Source of the DNA: a virus
Reading direction: 5' to 3' (one strand)
Length of the DNA stretch: 29,905 bases
IMG/VR virus record: IMGVR_UViG_3300014720_000120
Location: 1 to 29,905 of that record
Made by a program: the position numbers and the translations under genes. Within the stretch, counting starts at the first letter, position 1, and each line of letters opens with the position of its first letter. The notes below the pieces were generated by a model that was not told where the DNA came from, did no database searches, and worked only from the letters and a program-made list of their open reading frames with translations. This document shows positions 1-8,951 of the stretch, in pieces.

Positions 1-1
1 A

Positions 2-244
2 GTGAATAAGGCCGATAAAACCGATGGTCTATCACAAAAGGCCGTAGATGCTTATCGCCGTGAGAATCCAGGTTCAAAGTTAAAAACAGCCGTTACAGAA
101 AAGAATCCAAAAGGTAAACGAGCTGCACGCCGTAAATCATTCTGCTCTCGCATGGGTGGTATGAAGAAACGCCTTACGAACCCAGAAAATGCTCGTGATC
201 CAGATAGCCCAATCAACAAGGCATTACGCCGTTGGAATTGCTAA
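2..244 (+). CDS. Small basic phage protein, C-terminal part (DUF6321-like), 5' partial
   Basis: The frame is open to the window edge, so the gene probably begins upstream; the GTG at position 2 may be only an internal valine. The 80 visible residues are rich in Lys and Arg. They carry the blocks SQKAVDAYRRENPGSKLKTAV, RRKSFCSRMGGMK and a C-terminal ALRRWNC. I recognise this pattern from T4-like and other phage genomes, where it is annotated as DUF6321 or hypothetical and can be the tail end of a larger virion protein. Function is unknown. It sits directly before virion structural genes, which fits a particle-associated or DNA-binding basic protein, but that is inference. Confidence 0.7.
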   Translation: MNKADKTDGLSQKAVDAYRRENPGSKLKTAVTEKNPKGKRAARRKSFCSRMGGMKKRLTNPENARDPDSPINKALRRWNC

Positions 245-247
245 TAA

Positions 248-1537
248 ATGACACAGTTTAGTACCCACACGAACGAATTTTTAAATACCAACAAGACCAT
301 CTATGAAGTGGTCATGTTGGCAGACCGTTATGGTAATCTCGCTGGTGGTACTGGTGGTACCTCAGTTGATGGTTTTGGCCGTTTGCGTGTCGGTAATCCA
401 CACACTATCTTTGAATCAAGTAATCGTTTTCAATTAAATGAAGCCTTCTCATCTTCAAATACAGCGAACACTACAATTACATTTGTGGATAATGATGGTT
501 GTGTTAATCTTACCGTTGGTACCGCAGCTACAGATAGTATTGTAAGAGAAACAAAGAAAGTATTTCCATATCAACCAGGTAAATCATTACTTGTTTTAAA
601 TACCACAACATTTTCTGAACCACAAGCCAATCTTACACAAAGGGTTGGTTATTTCAGTGCCAACAATGGTGTTTACTTAGAACAGGAAGGAAATACCGCA
701 TACATGGTGATGCGTAGTCAATCAAGTGGTGCATCATTAGCAAATAATCGTATCGCACAATCCGATTGGAATGTAGATAAATTTGATGGTTTAGGTCCAA
801 GTGGTTATACATTAGACATGACCAAATCGCAAATCTTCTGGTCAGATTTTGAATGGCTTGGTGTTGGTACCGTAAGAACAGGTTTTGTAATTAATGGTGA
901 ATTGGTAATGGCTCACAAGTTTCACCATGCCAATCTTGGTGAATCAACTTACATGACCACAGCCTGTTTACCAATTCGTTATGAAATATTTAATACTGGT
1001 GTAACATCAAGTAATAGCACGATGAAACAAATTTGTAGTGCTGTTATTTCTGAAGGTGGTTATAATCAAGTAACCATTACAAGGTCATCATCAACAGGAA
1101 TTACGGGCAAAACATTACCATCTGGTGGCGTAAAAACTCCAATGATTAATATTCGTTTGAAAAGTGGTAGAACGGATGCGATTGTCATACCTTCTTCAGT
1201 GACAATGTATGGTTTTCAAAATACACCATTTAAAATTTACATTATGAAAGATGGTACATTACAGAACACCACATGGACAACTACAGACACAAAAAGTTCT
1301 GTTGAGTATGATTTAACCGCAAACACAATTACCGGTGGTACAATTGTTTATGAAGCAGTTTTTAAAGGACAAGAAACAGTAGCACCATTACTTTTAATGG
1401 ATCATTTCAATCATTCTTTACAACTTACAAGAGACTTAGGCAAAACAGAAGGTAACGTATTTTCTATAGTTGTAGAGGCGACAACAAACAACGATAAAGC
1501 ACTTACAACATTATCTTGGCAAGAACATACAGTTTAA
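248..1537 (+). CDS. Virion structural protein (conserved in aquatic T4-like phages)
   Basis: This 429-residue protein has a near N-terminal block DGFGRLRVGNPHTIFESSNRF, then RETKKVFPYQPGKSLLV, RVGYFSANNGVYLEQEG, and a central GPSGYTLDMTKSQIFW followed by FEWLGVGTVRTGFVINGE and CSAVISEGGY. I know this order of motifs from structural proteins of marine cyanophage and pelagiphage T4-like genomes. The fold looks beta-rich, with no signal peptide or membrane segment. The start is the ATG four bases after the previous stop, with only a weak ribosome site. The C-terminal third is less familiar. It may be a baseplate, fibre or head decoration protein; the exact position in the particle cannot be told. 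Confidence 0.8.
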   Translation: MTQFSTHTNEFLNTNKTIYEVVMLADRYGNLAGGTGGTSVDGFGRLRVGNPHTIFESSNRFQLNEAFSSSNTANTTITFVDNDGCVNLTVGTAATDSIVRETKKVFPYQPGKSLLVLNTTTFSEPQANLTQRVGYFSANNGVYLEQEGNTAYMVMRSQSSGASLANNRIAQSDWNVDKFDGLGPSGYTLDMTKSQIFWSDFEWLGVGTVRTGFVINGELVMAHKFHHANLGESTYMTTACLPIRYEIFNTGVTSSNSTMKQICSAVISEGGYNQVTITRSSSTGITGKTLPSGGVKTPMINIRLKSGRTDAIVIPSSVTMYGFQNTPFKIYIMKDGTLQNTTWTTTDTKSSVEYDLTANTITGGTIVYEAVFKGQETVAPLLLMDHFNHSLQLTRDLGKTEGNVFSIVVEATTNNDKALTTLSWQEHTV

Positions 1538-1550
1538 AAAGGGGAAACAA

Positions 1551-3428
1551 ATGTCTATCTATGACAAATCAATCAAAAACGTAGCTGAAGCCGCTGCAAA
1601 AATCATGGGTGAAGCATTGAAAGGTAATCAACATAAAATTGATGCCAACAAGAATAACAAAATTGATTCACATGACTTCAAATTACTTCGTGCTGGTAAG
1701 AAACCAGAACAAGTAAAAGAATCTGGTGAAATGGGTCCTGTAAAAAATACTATGGGTTCAGTAATGATGAAGCATAAAACATCAGGAAAAGAAATCAATA
1801 TTATAAACACTCCTGAAGCCATTAAGCAACACCAGGCAAGAGGCTATGAGAAACTTTCTACAGTAAAGAAAGAAGAAGTGGAACAGTTAGATGAATTGTC
1901 ACCATCAACTCTTACATCTTATAGACATAAGGCTAGAGATAGTGAATTAAGAAATAAAGAAACCGTTCGCCGTGATGCTGAGTTTCAGCAGCAAGCAACG
2001 AATCCTAGAGTAGCAGCCAAATCTGCTGCCTATGCTGTGAAAGCCCAGGCAACAGCTGAAAAACGCCGTGCTGGTATAGAGAAAGCGACTAGTCGTTTAT
2101 CAAAAGAAGAAGTGGAACTCCAAGAAATGAGTGATATGATTGATGCTCTAATTCAAGAGTATGAATCAAAAGGTGGAACATATAGACACAAAGGCACATA
2201 TGGTTACGGTGGTAAAGGTGCCGAGCATGGTGAGACAGATTATAAAAAAGAAAATGATCTGTCTAAAGCAACAGAAAAACCAGCCAAAAAGAAATATGGT
2301 TCACGCCAAAATTATGTTCGTTCAACTCGTGTCAATGAGTCTTTTTCTGAACTTCTACAAAAATATACCGAAGGTGGTGTAAAATCACTGAACGAATCAA
2401 TGTATGTTTTACAAGAAGAAGCCGACAATGACCAATTTACTGCTGAACTAGAAAAATCCAAAAAGAAAGATGCTGGTCAGGATCGTAATGATAAAGCGAT
2501 TGCTGCTGGTGCCACACAATCAGTAAAATCAGTCAGTGAAGAAGTAGATAACATAGAAGAAGCAATGAGTCATCAAGCTGCGACTACGATGAAGCACATC
2601 AAACCAGGAACTTTAAGACAAAATTATGGTGATAAGAAAGATGCTGCTAACATTAAACCTGGAATTTCAGGTGTTGCGGACAGATTAGCCATGCTTAATA
2701 GAGCCAAAAAAGAAGGTCGCCTTAAAGAGGATCAAGAACAGATTGATGAGAATCTTCCAATGACCAGTCTAAAACCAGGCCATGATGAAAAGGCCGCAAG
2801 ATTTTTAGCTCGTCAAGTAAAAGGCACACCAGTTAAAGGTAAGGCTCAAAGTGCTCCACAAAAAGAAGGCGGCATGAAGAAAGTTAAGGAAGAAGTAGAA
2901 CAGCTAGATGAAGGTCCATTTTCTTCCGGTGCATTAAAACCATCTAAAGAATTTTTGGACAAAGCAAAGAAAGTTCCATCAAAGGGCACGATTCGTGGTA
3001 AAGATCATAAAGGTGTTTATACTTCTAAGACGGTAAACGGCAAAGAAGTTTCCCGTGTATATGAAGATGCAGAACAGGTTGATGAACGCACAATGACCGA
3101 ACCAGAAATGAAAGAGCGTGAGCGTATCGTTAAGGGTATGAAGAAAGGCCTATCTGGTTTCAAACAGCGTTATGGTGAGCGTGCTAAATCTGTTCTTTAT
3201 GCCACAGCATCCAAGCAGGCCATGAAAGAAGAATCTGAATCTGAACATTACAAAGCTGGTCACGATTATGCTTCAGACCACGCACAAGATTCTGGTTTTA
3301 AAGTAACTGCTCGTGCAAGAAAGAAAGAGATGTTGTCTGATAATCCTCATAAAAAAGGGACACCAGAACACGCTGATTGGCATAAAGGTGCTTTAGCCGG
3401 TCACCAAATGGCTTTAGATAACATGTAA
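1551..3428 (+). CDS. Long charged head-internal protein with repeated L/I-x-E sites (putative)
   Basis: This 625-residue Lys/Glu-rich protein is preceded by a clear ribosome site (GGGGAAA). Residues 31-42 (D31, N33, N35, I38, D39, D42) form one EF-hand/dockerin-like calcium loop. The phrase EEVEQLDE or a relative recurs: LDE at 113-115 and 452-454, IDE at 398-400, LQE at 190-192 and 287-289, IEE at 335-337, and a variant VDE at 510-512. L/I-x-E is the cleavage consensus of the T4 gp21 prohead protease. Between these sites lie separate basic modules, for example residues 515-560 with KERERIVKGMKKG and QRYGERAKSVLYATASK. The likely role is an internal head or scaffold protein cut during maturation. 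That is inference; databases usually call such proteins hypothetical. Confidence 0.7.
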   Translation: MSIYDKSIKNVAEAAAKIMGEALKGNQHKIDANKNNKIDSHDFKLLRAGKKPEQVKESGEMGPVKNTMGSVMMKHKTSGKEINIINTPEAIKQHQARGYEKLSTVKKEEVEQLDELSPSTLTSYRHKARDSELRNKETVRRDAEFQQQATNPRVAAKSAAYAVKAQATAEKRRAGIEKATSRLSKEEVELQEMSDMIDALIQEYESKGGTYRHKGTYGYGGKGAEHGETDYKKENDLSKATEKPAKKKYGSRQNYVRSTRVNESFSELLQKYTEGGVKSLNESMYVLQEEADNDQFTAELEKSKKKDAGQDRNDKAIAAGATQSVKSVSEEVDNIEEAMSHQAATTMKHIKPGTLRQNYGDKKDAANIKPGISGVADRLAMLNRAKKEGRLKEDQEQIDENLPMTSLKPGHDEKAARFLARQVKGTPVKGKAQSAPQKEGGMKKVKEEVEQLDEGPFSSGALKPSKEFLDKAKKVPSKGTIRGKDHKGVYTSKTVNGKEVSRVYEDAEQVDERTMTEPEMKERERIVKGMKKGLSGFKQRYGERAKSVLYATASKQAMKEESESEHYKAGHDYASDHAQDSGFKVTARARKKEMLSDNPHKKGTPEHADWHKGALAGHQMALDNM

Positions 3429-3478
3429 GGTGTAACCATGTATAATACTGCCATCAAAACTAGAATGAAGGACTAAGA

Positions 3479-4513
3479 ATGAAAAAAGCATCGGATGTTT
3501 TTAAGTCTATCCGATTTGCCAAAGGAGAGCCTCGTGGTAAACCTCATTTATCTACTGACGATGAGGAACACGGGGCAGTTGGTGAAAAGGAATTTAATCA
3601 ACAAGTTCAACATGTAAAGAAACGGGCTATGCAAGAAGAAAAGAAAGATAAGTATGACGAAGGTGAATATGACCAAGAAGGTGATATGGCGAAATCAGAC
3701 CTTCGTTCAATCATAGCAAACGCACAAAAACTCCATGATATGATTGATGATGCCGATAATCTTCCAGAATGGGTTCAATCTAAAATTACAGTGGCTGAAG
3801 ATTATATGTCAACCGTTGCAAATTACATGACGGCTGAAATGTCTGAGGCCGTGAAAAAACCTAATGCTACCACTCGTCATCTAAGGCAATATCCAGTCAG
3901 TGATAAGGATGTGGCTAAACCTGTTTTTAAAGACCCAAGTCCTATGATGAAAGACAGTATTAAGCAAGATAAAATCCGCAGTCTAAAAAATCTTATTGCT
4001 GTTGCCAAAGTAAAAGGCGTTCATCATAAAGTCAAAGAATACGAATCAGAATTGAAAAAGTTGAAAGAAATGGCGGAAGAAACTGAATACCTTGAAGAAA
4101 AGAATAAACCAACCAATCCAGAATTATGGTCTAGAGCAGTATCTATGGCCCGTTCTAAGTTTGATGTATACCCTAGCGCTTATGCTAATGGTTGGGCTGC
4201 TAAGTGGTATAAATCAAAAGGCGGTGGTTGGAAATCTGTAAGTGAGGCTAAAGAAAATCCACCTTTTGATCCACCATACAAGACCGTGAAAAAAGATGTA
4301 GTTGATAAGTCTGGTGCAAAACATGGACCAATGTCTATAGCCAAGCATTTAGCAAAAACAGCCGCACAAAAACAAGCCACTGCGAAGAAACCATTAAAAG
4401 AATCTCGCAAAGCTGAAATTGTAAAAGAAATTGTTAAGAAAAAGAAAGATGAAAAGGCCAAAGACAAATTTGAGGCCGATCCGACTTTATCTAGTGAAGT
4501 TATGAAAGATTGA
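3479..4513 (+). CDS. Charged phage protein with a WVQSKITVAEDYM helix module and a YPSAYANGWAAKWY module
   Basis: This 344-residue protein is rich in Lys, Glu and Ala. The helical module DLRSIIANAQKLHDMID...LPEWVQSKITVAEDYMSTV lies at about residues 73-120. A compact module with KFDVYPSAYANGWAAKWYK and KGGGWK lies at about 215-255. I have seen both modules shuffled among uncharacterised virion-region proteins of T4-like aquatic phages. The C-terminus is a strongly basic tail. It follows the 625-residue protein and shares its composition, so a joint role in the head interior or in DNA packing is plausible. No enzymatic motif is visible. The start ATG is followed by KKASDVFKSIRF; a ribosome site is poor (AAGGACTAAG). 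Confidence 0.7.
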   Translation: MKKASDVFKSIRFAKGEPRGKPHLSTDDEEHGAVGEKEFNQQVQHVKKRAMQEEKKDKYDEGEYDQEGDMAKSDLRSIIANAQKLHDMIDDADNLPEWVQSKITVAEDYMSTVANYMTAEMSEAVKKPNATTRHLRQYPVSDKDVAKPVFKDPSPMMKDSIKQDKIRSLKNLIAVAKVKGVHHKVKEYESELKKLKEMAEETEYLEEKNKPTNPELWSRAVSMARSKFDVYPSAYANGWAAKWYKSKGGGWKSVSEAKENPPFDPPYKTVKKDVVDKSGAKHGPMSIAKHLAKTAAQKQATAKKPLKESRKAEIVKEIVKKKKDEKAKDKFEADPTLSSEVMKD

Positions 4514-4517
4514 TACG

Positions 4518-4525
4518 GATAAATA
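4518..4525 (+). promoter_or_regulatory. Candidate T4-type late promoter (GATAAATA)
   Basis: GATAAATA lies in the 45-base gap after the stop codon at 4513, about 33 bases before the ATG at 4559. It fits NATAAATA, the late-promoter octamer recognised by gp55-type sigma factors in T4 and T4-like cyanophages. Only one other exact NATAAATA was found when scanning the plus strand by eye (8567), and that one is also at a gene boundary. Confidence 0.5.
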
Positions 4526-4558
4526 ACAGAACAAATCAAATTTCTAGGAGAGATAAAA

Positions 4559-5362
4559 ATGTCACTTTGGTCAAACACAGATGCAAACACTAGCGTTCCA
4601 AAGTTTGCACCTTCAACTGTAAAGTTAGAAAATACACAAGATAATAGCAATCTAATGTATGCTAACACTACAGCGGATGCTTTCATCACTGGAGCGACAA
4701 TCGGTGTATTCGGTGTGTCACCAGATGAAACATTTGGAACAGGAAACGTTGGTACATTAACAATTGTGGCCGCTGGTACAGGCTTCACAGCACGTCCAAC
4801 TCTTACAATCACTGGTGCAAATACAACGCAAGCAACGGCACTTGCCAATGGTACAGTTGTTTCTGCAACAATTACCAATGCTGGTACTGGTTATGCTGTA
4901 GGCAATACATTCACCGCAACTGCTGGCACAGGCACTTCAGCTGTTCTTACAATCACCACAGTTGATGGTAACGGTAACGTAACTGCTGTTTCTATTACAA
5001 CAGCTGGTGATTATACCGTTCTGCCAACCCTTACAAACAACCCATTTACTTCAAACACTGGCTCTGGTACAGGATTCACCGCCAATCTCGCAATCGGTGT
5101 CGGTTCTACACAAATCACTGCTGCTGGTGAAGCCTATGAAGCAAACAGTGTGGCCGTAACTGTTGGTGGTTCTGGTGGTACAGGTGCTTCTGTAACTGCT
5201 GGTTTAACTGGTCAAGACGCAAGTAACAAAGGTGCTCATGCTGGTTGGATATTACGCACTGTAGGTTCTGGTGGTCGTGCTGGTCGTGTAAACGTTGAAA
5301 CTCTTGTTGCTATGGGTTCAATGACTGGCGATGGTGATGACGATACCGTTGTAGCACCGTAA
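4559..5362 (+). CDS. Gly/Thr-rich virion structural protein
   Basis: This 267-residue protein starts MSLWSNTDANTSVPKF and ends with KGAHAGWILRTVGSGGRAGRV followed by ETLVAMGSMTGD. These two end blocks are typical of a structural protein family in T4-like aquatic phages. The middle carries two or three degenerate repeats of the type GTLTIVAAGTGFTARPTLTITG, that is, beta-strand repeats with a G-T-G-F/Y turn (GTGFTARPT, GTGYAVGNT, GDYTVLPT). Such repeats vary in number between phages. An AGGAG ribosome site lies upstream. Location in the particle is unknown; head decoration or tail surface are both possible. Confidence 0.75.
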   Translation: MSLWSNTDANTSVPKFAPSTVKLENTQDNSNLMYANTTADAFITGATIGVFGVSPDETFGTGNVGTLTIVAAGTGFTARPTLTITGANTTQATALANGTVVSATITNAGTGYAVGNTFTATAGTGTSAVLTITTVDGNGNVTAVSITTAGDYTVLPTLTNNPFTSNTGSGTGFTANLAIGVGSTQITAAGEAYEANSVAVTVGGSGGTGASVTAGLTGQDASNKGAHAGWILRTVGSGGRAGRVNVETLVAMGSMTGDGDDDTVVAP

Positions 5363-5724
5363 TGCGGTTTAAGCAATATGTTACTGAAATGGAATCCATC
5401 ACATTGGCGATGGATTCCGAAGACCTTGTTGATGTTATAAATCAACAATTGGAGGCTGAACTCTCACAGAATTTTTCATCACCCGAATCTGGATTTGAAA
5501 AACTCCGTGAGATTGTCAGTGGCTATGGTGGAGAAATGCCACCACTCAGTGACTTAGATTCCGAAGGAGATGAAATAGCAATTGATGTGAATGAAGATTT
5601 AGTTTTGTATGTAATATATTCCTTGACAGATGCTGGTGATTATGAATTCTATGCTGAAATTACAGATGATGAAGGCCTTGAAGAAATCATGTCTGAAGGG
5701 GATGACGAAGAAGAAAAAGACTAA
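5362..5724 (+). CDS. Acidic small protein, unknown function
   Basis: This 120-residue, strongly acidic protein begins at the A of the previous TAA stop (TAATG junction), so it is translationally coupled. The N-terminus MRFKQYVTEMESITLAMD resembles the MKxFKQYL-type starts common in this genome (compare the fibre gene at 6110). The C-terminus is an Asp/Glu run. No membrane segment or known domain is seen. Its place between virion genes suggests an assembly or chaperone-like role, but nothing in the sequence proves it. Confidence 0.7.
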   Translation: MRFKQYVTEMESITLAMDSEDLVDVINQQLEAELSQNFSSPESGFEKLREIVSGYGGEMPPLSDLDSEGDEIAIDVNEDLVLYVIYSLTDAGDYEFYAEITDDEGLEEIMSEGDDEEEKD

Positions 5725-6113
5725 TGTTTGAAGATTTAAATAATGAAAACTTTATCATCTATGCTATGAAGGCCTATGATAAACCAAACTGCCTAATGAG
5801 TGAGTTCAAAGAAGATATGAAGAAGTTTAATTATCTTAAAAGACTTTTTCATAAGTATCGCAAAGCAGGAGAACTAAGAGAACAATTAGTTTTGAATCAT
5901 CTTGTTGTAATATATAATGTCTTTGGCCCTGAACCTGCAACAAGAATGCTCTTTTACAGAATGTCCAAAGAAGATTATTCGGCTTTGAAGACGTATTTGA
6001 TTTTTTTAAACTGGATGCCAAATGTTGTAAAAGGTATCAAGGGTCAAGATATAAGATCGTCAGACATAGAGGTAGACATGACGATAGCAGAGGCACTCAG
6101 GAAAATTAAATGA
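5724..6113 (+). CDS. Conserved phage protein, DUF7207-like
   Basis: This 129-residue helical protein has [17 protein letters not shown], a [25 protein letters not shown] core, and [20 protein letters not shown] recognise this set from small proteins next to tail and fibre genes of T4-like aquatic phages (DUF7207 in recent annotation). It starts at the overlap with the previous stop (TAATG) and its own TGA stop overlaps the next ATG. No catalytic motif is seen. A structural or regulatory helper role is likely but unproven. Confidence 0.75.
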   Translation: MFEDLNNENFIIYAMKAYDKPNCLMSEFKEDMKKFNYLKRLFHKYRKAGELREQLVLNHLVVIYNVFGPEPATRMLFYRMSKEDYSALKTYLIFLNWMPNVVKGIKGQDIRSSDIEVDMTIAEALRKIK

Positions 6114-7813
6114 AAAAATTTAAGCAGTATCTTGTTCCAAAAGAAGAAAGAAATACCGATTCTCCAAAATCTTTAGTAGAACAAGCCTGGGCTCGGGCAA
6201 AAGAAAAAATTGAAAATAATCGGATTGTTATTGAACCTACGATTATAGAGCATGTTCAGCCCAAACAACAATTACTCACTGAAGAAATTATACCTGAAGA
6301 AAAACCACAACCACCTGTAGATTTAATTTCTGAGGTCGTAAACACTGGTGCCGACAGTGTTTTGTTAAAATTAAACAAAGGTGAAAAAGGTGACAAGGGA
6401 GATAAAGGAGACAAAGGTGATCCTGGGCCACAAGGTGAACGTGGTATTGCCGGTATTATGGGTCTTCGTGGTGAAATAGGTCTTCCAGGTCCCGAAGGCA
6501 AACAAGGTAAACAGGGTATCAAAGGTGATGTTGGTCCACAGGGTAAAACCGGAGGCAAAGGGCCAAAAGGTGACCGAGGAGAAAAAGGTGATCCTGGGCC
6601 ACAAGGACCACAGGGGGAACAAGGCCCCGAAGGACCGCCAGGACCACAAGGGCCTAAAGGTGATTTACCGGATATTGCACCATTCTTAGAAAAATTCAAT
6701 AAACTTTCCAAAAACTTTAACGATAGAATTGATAGAGTTGTTTCTACTGGCGCTTTGGCTGGTGGTGTTGGTTCAGGTTCTTATTGGTTGCATGACTTAG
6801 GTGATACTGATTATAACTTAAAAAATGCTACCGACGGCCAAGTTTTAACATATGATTCTACTTTAGAAAAATGGACGGCCAAAGATTCAACCGGCGGTGG
6901 CGGAACAATAGATCAATTCGCAAGAGATACCGCTAATTCTTCATCTACATTAGCGCAAGCTGCATTTAATCAAGCAAATACTGGTGTTAATGTTTTTGAT
7001 CAAAACTTAAACACATCTAATAGTGTGACATTCAATGAAGTTACAGCAAACAATGTTTACTTTGATAATCTAAATTTAACAGGTAACATTTTTAATAGCA
7101 CCGCTTGTAGTGCAATTAATTTTATTGACAATAATTCTGGTGATGGTTACGGTGGTTCTACAATTGAAATAATTCCTGATACCAATTTAACTTTCAATGA
7201 CAGATATTTAATTATTGATCCAACTGCTCCAAATCACATTCATATTCGTGCGGGTGGAACACAAGATGATAGTAACGCAGAATTATATCTTGGCGGCGAA
7301 AACAGTTATTTTAAAGTTGACAATGGACAAGATCCATTAGTTCAAATTTCATCAAATACCTATCTTTGGACATTCCAAACAGACGGTACATTATTATTTC
7401 CAGATTCTTCAACACAAACTACTGCATATCAGACAGAAGTTTGGGATACTGCCAATGCAGCATTTGACGCTGCAAATAATGCTGCGTCTACAATACCTCA
7501 AAATCGTCAAACAACTAATTATACTCTACAATTGTCTGATGCCGGTAAACATATCTATTATCCTCAAGCATCTGACATAGTATTATTCATACCAACGACA
7601 GCTAATGTAGCCTTTGCAAACGGTGATACAATTATGTTAGTGTCACAAACAACATCAAGTGCAAATGTAACAATTACTCCTAACACTGGAGTATCTTTAT
7701 ATTTAGCTGGAAATACAACATCATCTTCTCGCAATTTAACTTCTTATGGCATGGCAACATTAATACAGGTTGCTGCAAATACATGGTTTATTAATGGTAC
7801 CGGGCTTGCATAA
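6110..7813 (+). CDS. Collagen-like tail fibre protein
   Basis: This 567-residue protein has a charged N-terminal region (1-90), then 32 uninterrupted Gly-X-Y triplets at residues 91-186, which should form a trimeric triple helix. A short helical stretch ([16 protein letters not shown]) and a Gly-rich hinge follow. The C-terminal beta-rich head contains [21 protein letters not shown] (a repeat seen in many T4-like fibres), [20 protein letters not shown], and a terminal domain with [14 protein letters not shown] and a final WFINGTGLA. The start overlaps the previous stop (ATGA). It is probably a receptor-binding or whisker-like fibre on the particle surface. The next gene adds a lectin-fold protein. 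Confidence 0.85.
   Translation: MKKFKQYLVPKEERNTDSPKSLVEQAWARAKEKIENNRIVIEPTIIEHVQPKQQLLTEEIIPEEKPQPPVDLISEVVNTGADSVLLKLNKGEKGDKGDKGDKGDPGPQGERGIAGIMGLRGEIGLPGPEGKQGKQGIKGDVGPQGKTGGKGPKGDRGEKGDPGPQGPQGEQGPEGPPGPQGPKGDLPDIAPFLEKFNKLSKNFNDRIDRVVSTGALAGGVGSGSYWLHDLGDTDYNLKNATDGQVLTYDSTLEKWTAKDSTGGGGTIDQFARDTANSSSTLAQAAFNQANTGVNVFDQNLNTSNSVTFNEVTANNVYFDNLNLTGNIFNSTACSAINFIDNNSGDGYGGSTIEIIPDTNLTFNDRYLIIDPTAPNHIHIRAGGTQDDSNAELYLGGENSYFKVDNGQDPLVQISSNTYLWTFQTDGTLLFPDSSTQTTAYQTEVWDTANAAFDAANNAASTIPQNRQTTNYTLQLSDAGKHIYYPQASDIVLFIPTTANVAFANGDTIMLVSQTTSSANVTITPNTGVSLYLAGNTTSSSRNLTSYGMATLIQVAANTWFINGTGLA
6380..6667 (+). repeat. Collagen Gly-X-Y repeat tract (32 triplets)
   Basis: Each 9-base unit codes for Gly-X-Y, with GDK, GDP, GPQ and GEK most frequent. 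Proline falls in the Y position in only four triplets (GDP twice, GLP, GPP). Such a tract can expand or contract by recombination and explains the long antisense ORFs on the other strand. Confidence 0.9.
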
Positions 7814-8571
7814 TGTCTAGTATTATGATGGTTGCTATGAATAATGTTCAAGCGCCAGTGGTAACACCACAAAGTAATCTTGTAACAGATAATTTATTTT
7901 TACATTTAGATGCTAGTGACGTTTCTTCTTATCCAGGATCTGGCACTACATGGTATGATTTAACTCCTAACAATAATGATGCAACTATCAATGGCGCAAC
8001 CTACAGTGAAACGGATGGTGGTATATTTGATTTAGATGGTTCTAATGATAATATACAAATACCACATGTTTCTTCATTATCATTATCAACCTCGGTGCAA
8101 AGAACAATTCAAGTATGGGTTAAAATTGATGCTTTACCTGCCTTAAATGCACAGATACCTGTGTTTGGAAAATTATCAAGCAGTTTTAATTTTGATGGCT
8201 ATTGGGGTGGATTATTTTCTAACGGAGGCGTTGTCAGGTGTGTAACAAATGGAACAGGTATTCAAAGAATTTCTAATTCCACATTAACCATTTCTATTAA
8301 TAATTGGTATTTTTTTACGTTTATGTCAAGAATTACTAGTACCACAAACACCACCAAAGTTTATATAAACGAAACTGAATATATCACCACAGCTCATGGT
8401 ACAGATGGTTACACCGAAAGTAATCCGTTGTATCTAGGATATATTGGTGCTGGAGTCAGTTCTCCATACTTAAACGGGAAAATAGGAGCCTGTTATTTTT
8501 ACACGAAAGGTTTAAGTGCAGCTGAAGTTTCACAAAATTTTGACGCAACAAAAACTCGGTATGGATTATAA
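7813..8571 (+). CDS. LamG/concanavalin A-like lectin-fold fibre protein
   Basis: This 252-residue protein starts at the last A of the fibre stop codon (TAATG). After a short leader it reads LFLHLDASDVSSYPGSGTTWYDLT...NNATINGATY, then the signature FDLDGSNDNIQIPHV, WVKID, WYFFTFMSRI, KVYINE and a closing GKIGACYFYTKGLSAAEVSQNF. This is the standard order of a LamG-type jelly-roll domain, which binds carbohydrates in many phage adhesins. It has no signal peptide. Because it is coupled to the collagen-like fibre gene, it is probably a fibre tip or co-adhesin that sets host range. Confidence 0.85.
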   Translation: MSSIMMVAMNNVQAPVVTPQSNLVTDNLFLHLDASDVSSYPGSGTTWYDLTPNNNDATINGATYSETDGGIFDLDGSNDNIQIPHVSSLSLSTSVQRTIQVWVKIDALPALNAQIPVFGKLSSSFNFDGYWGGLFSNGGVVRCVTNGTGIQRISNSTLTISINNWYFFTFMSRITSTTNTTKVYINETEYITTAHGTDGYTESNPLYLGYIGAGVSSPYLNGKIGACYFYTKGLSAAEVSQNFDATKTRYGL

Positions 8572-8574
8572 ATA
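8567..8574 (+). promoter_or_regulatory. Candidate T4-type late promoter (TATAAATA)
   Basis: TATAAATA is the exact T4 late octamer. It overlaps the TAA stop of the lectin gene and ends 18 bases before the ATG at 8593, so a transcript would begin near 8580. It would head the lysis and envelope cassette. Confidence 0.55.
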
Positions 8575-8592
8575 TACTAGCAGAGAAAAACG

Positions 8593-8949
8593 ATGGCTAA
8601 TGAATTCAAAAAAGAGTGTGGTGTAGGCATGTATTGGTGTAATACCGATAAGAAATGTAAGCCTATCCAAGAAGCAAATGCAGCTGCGATTGCTGCAGCC
8701 ACGGCCATAGCAAAGAAAAAATCTGGTAATTATGATAAGAAGGGATTTAGAAGAACACCTTATAAAAATCCAGATGCACCAAATGTTAAAACTAATGCTC
8801 AACGCCGTAAAGAAATGAAAGAAGACGCACCAGTAAACGCCGTTGGTGGTGGTCAAGTCGCAGGCCTTGGTGTAGGACCACAGGGTGAACCGGGCATAAG
8901 TAAGAAAAAGAAACTCGCATCGTTTATTTCATTTATTCGTAGGAAATAA
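8593..8949 (+). CDS. Small basic phage protein with a GVGPQGEPG tail
   Basis: This 118-residue protein has an N-terminal Cys-containing part (CGVGMYWCNTDKKC), an Ala-rich helix, and a C-terminal segment APVNAVGGGQVAGLGVGPQG...KKKKLASFI ending in basic residues. I have seen the AVGxGxVAGxGVGPxGEPG tail in other virion-region proteins of T4-like aquatic phages, attached to unrelated N-termini, so it behaves like a portable module. No function is known. The gene follows a late-promoter octamer and precedes the spanin-like genes. Confidence 0.7.
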   Translation: MANEFKKECGVGMYWCNTDKKCKPIQEANAAAIAAATAIAKKKSGNYDKKGFRRTPYKNPDAPNVKTNAQRRKEMKEDAPVNAVGGGQVAGLGVGPQGEPGISKKKKLASFISFIRRK

Positions 8950-8951
8950 AA

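Noticed and set aside
3438-3476. TATAAT and a 12-codon ORF (MYNTAIKTRMKD) between two head genes
   Set aside because: No -35 box at proper distance; the ORF is too short to support.
4180-4878. A 232-codon minus-strand ORF
   Set aside because: It spans the end of one plus-strand gene, a promoter gap and the start of the next. Both plus-strand products match known families in composition and ends, and the minus frame has no ribosome site or recognisable domain.
6256-6711. Minus-strand ORFs opposite the collagen tract
   Set aside because: They are the mirror of Gly-X-Y codons, giving a Gly/Pro/Ser repeat. No other support.
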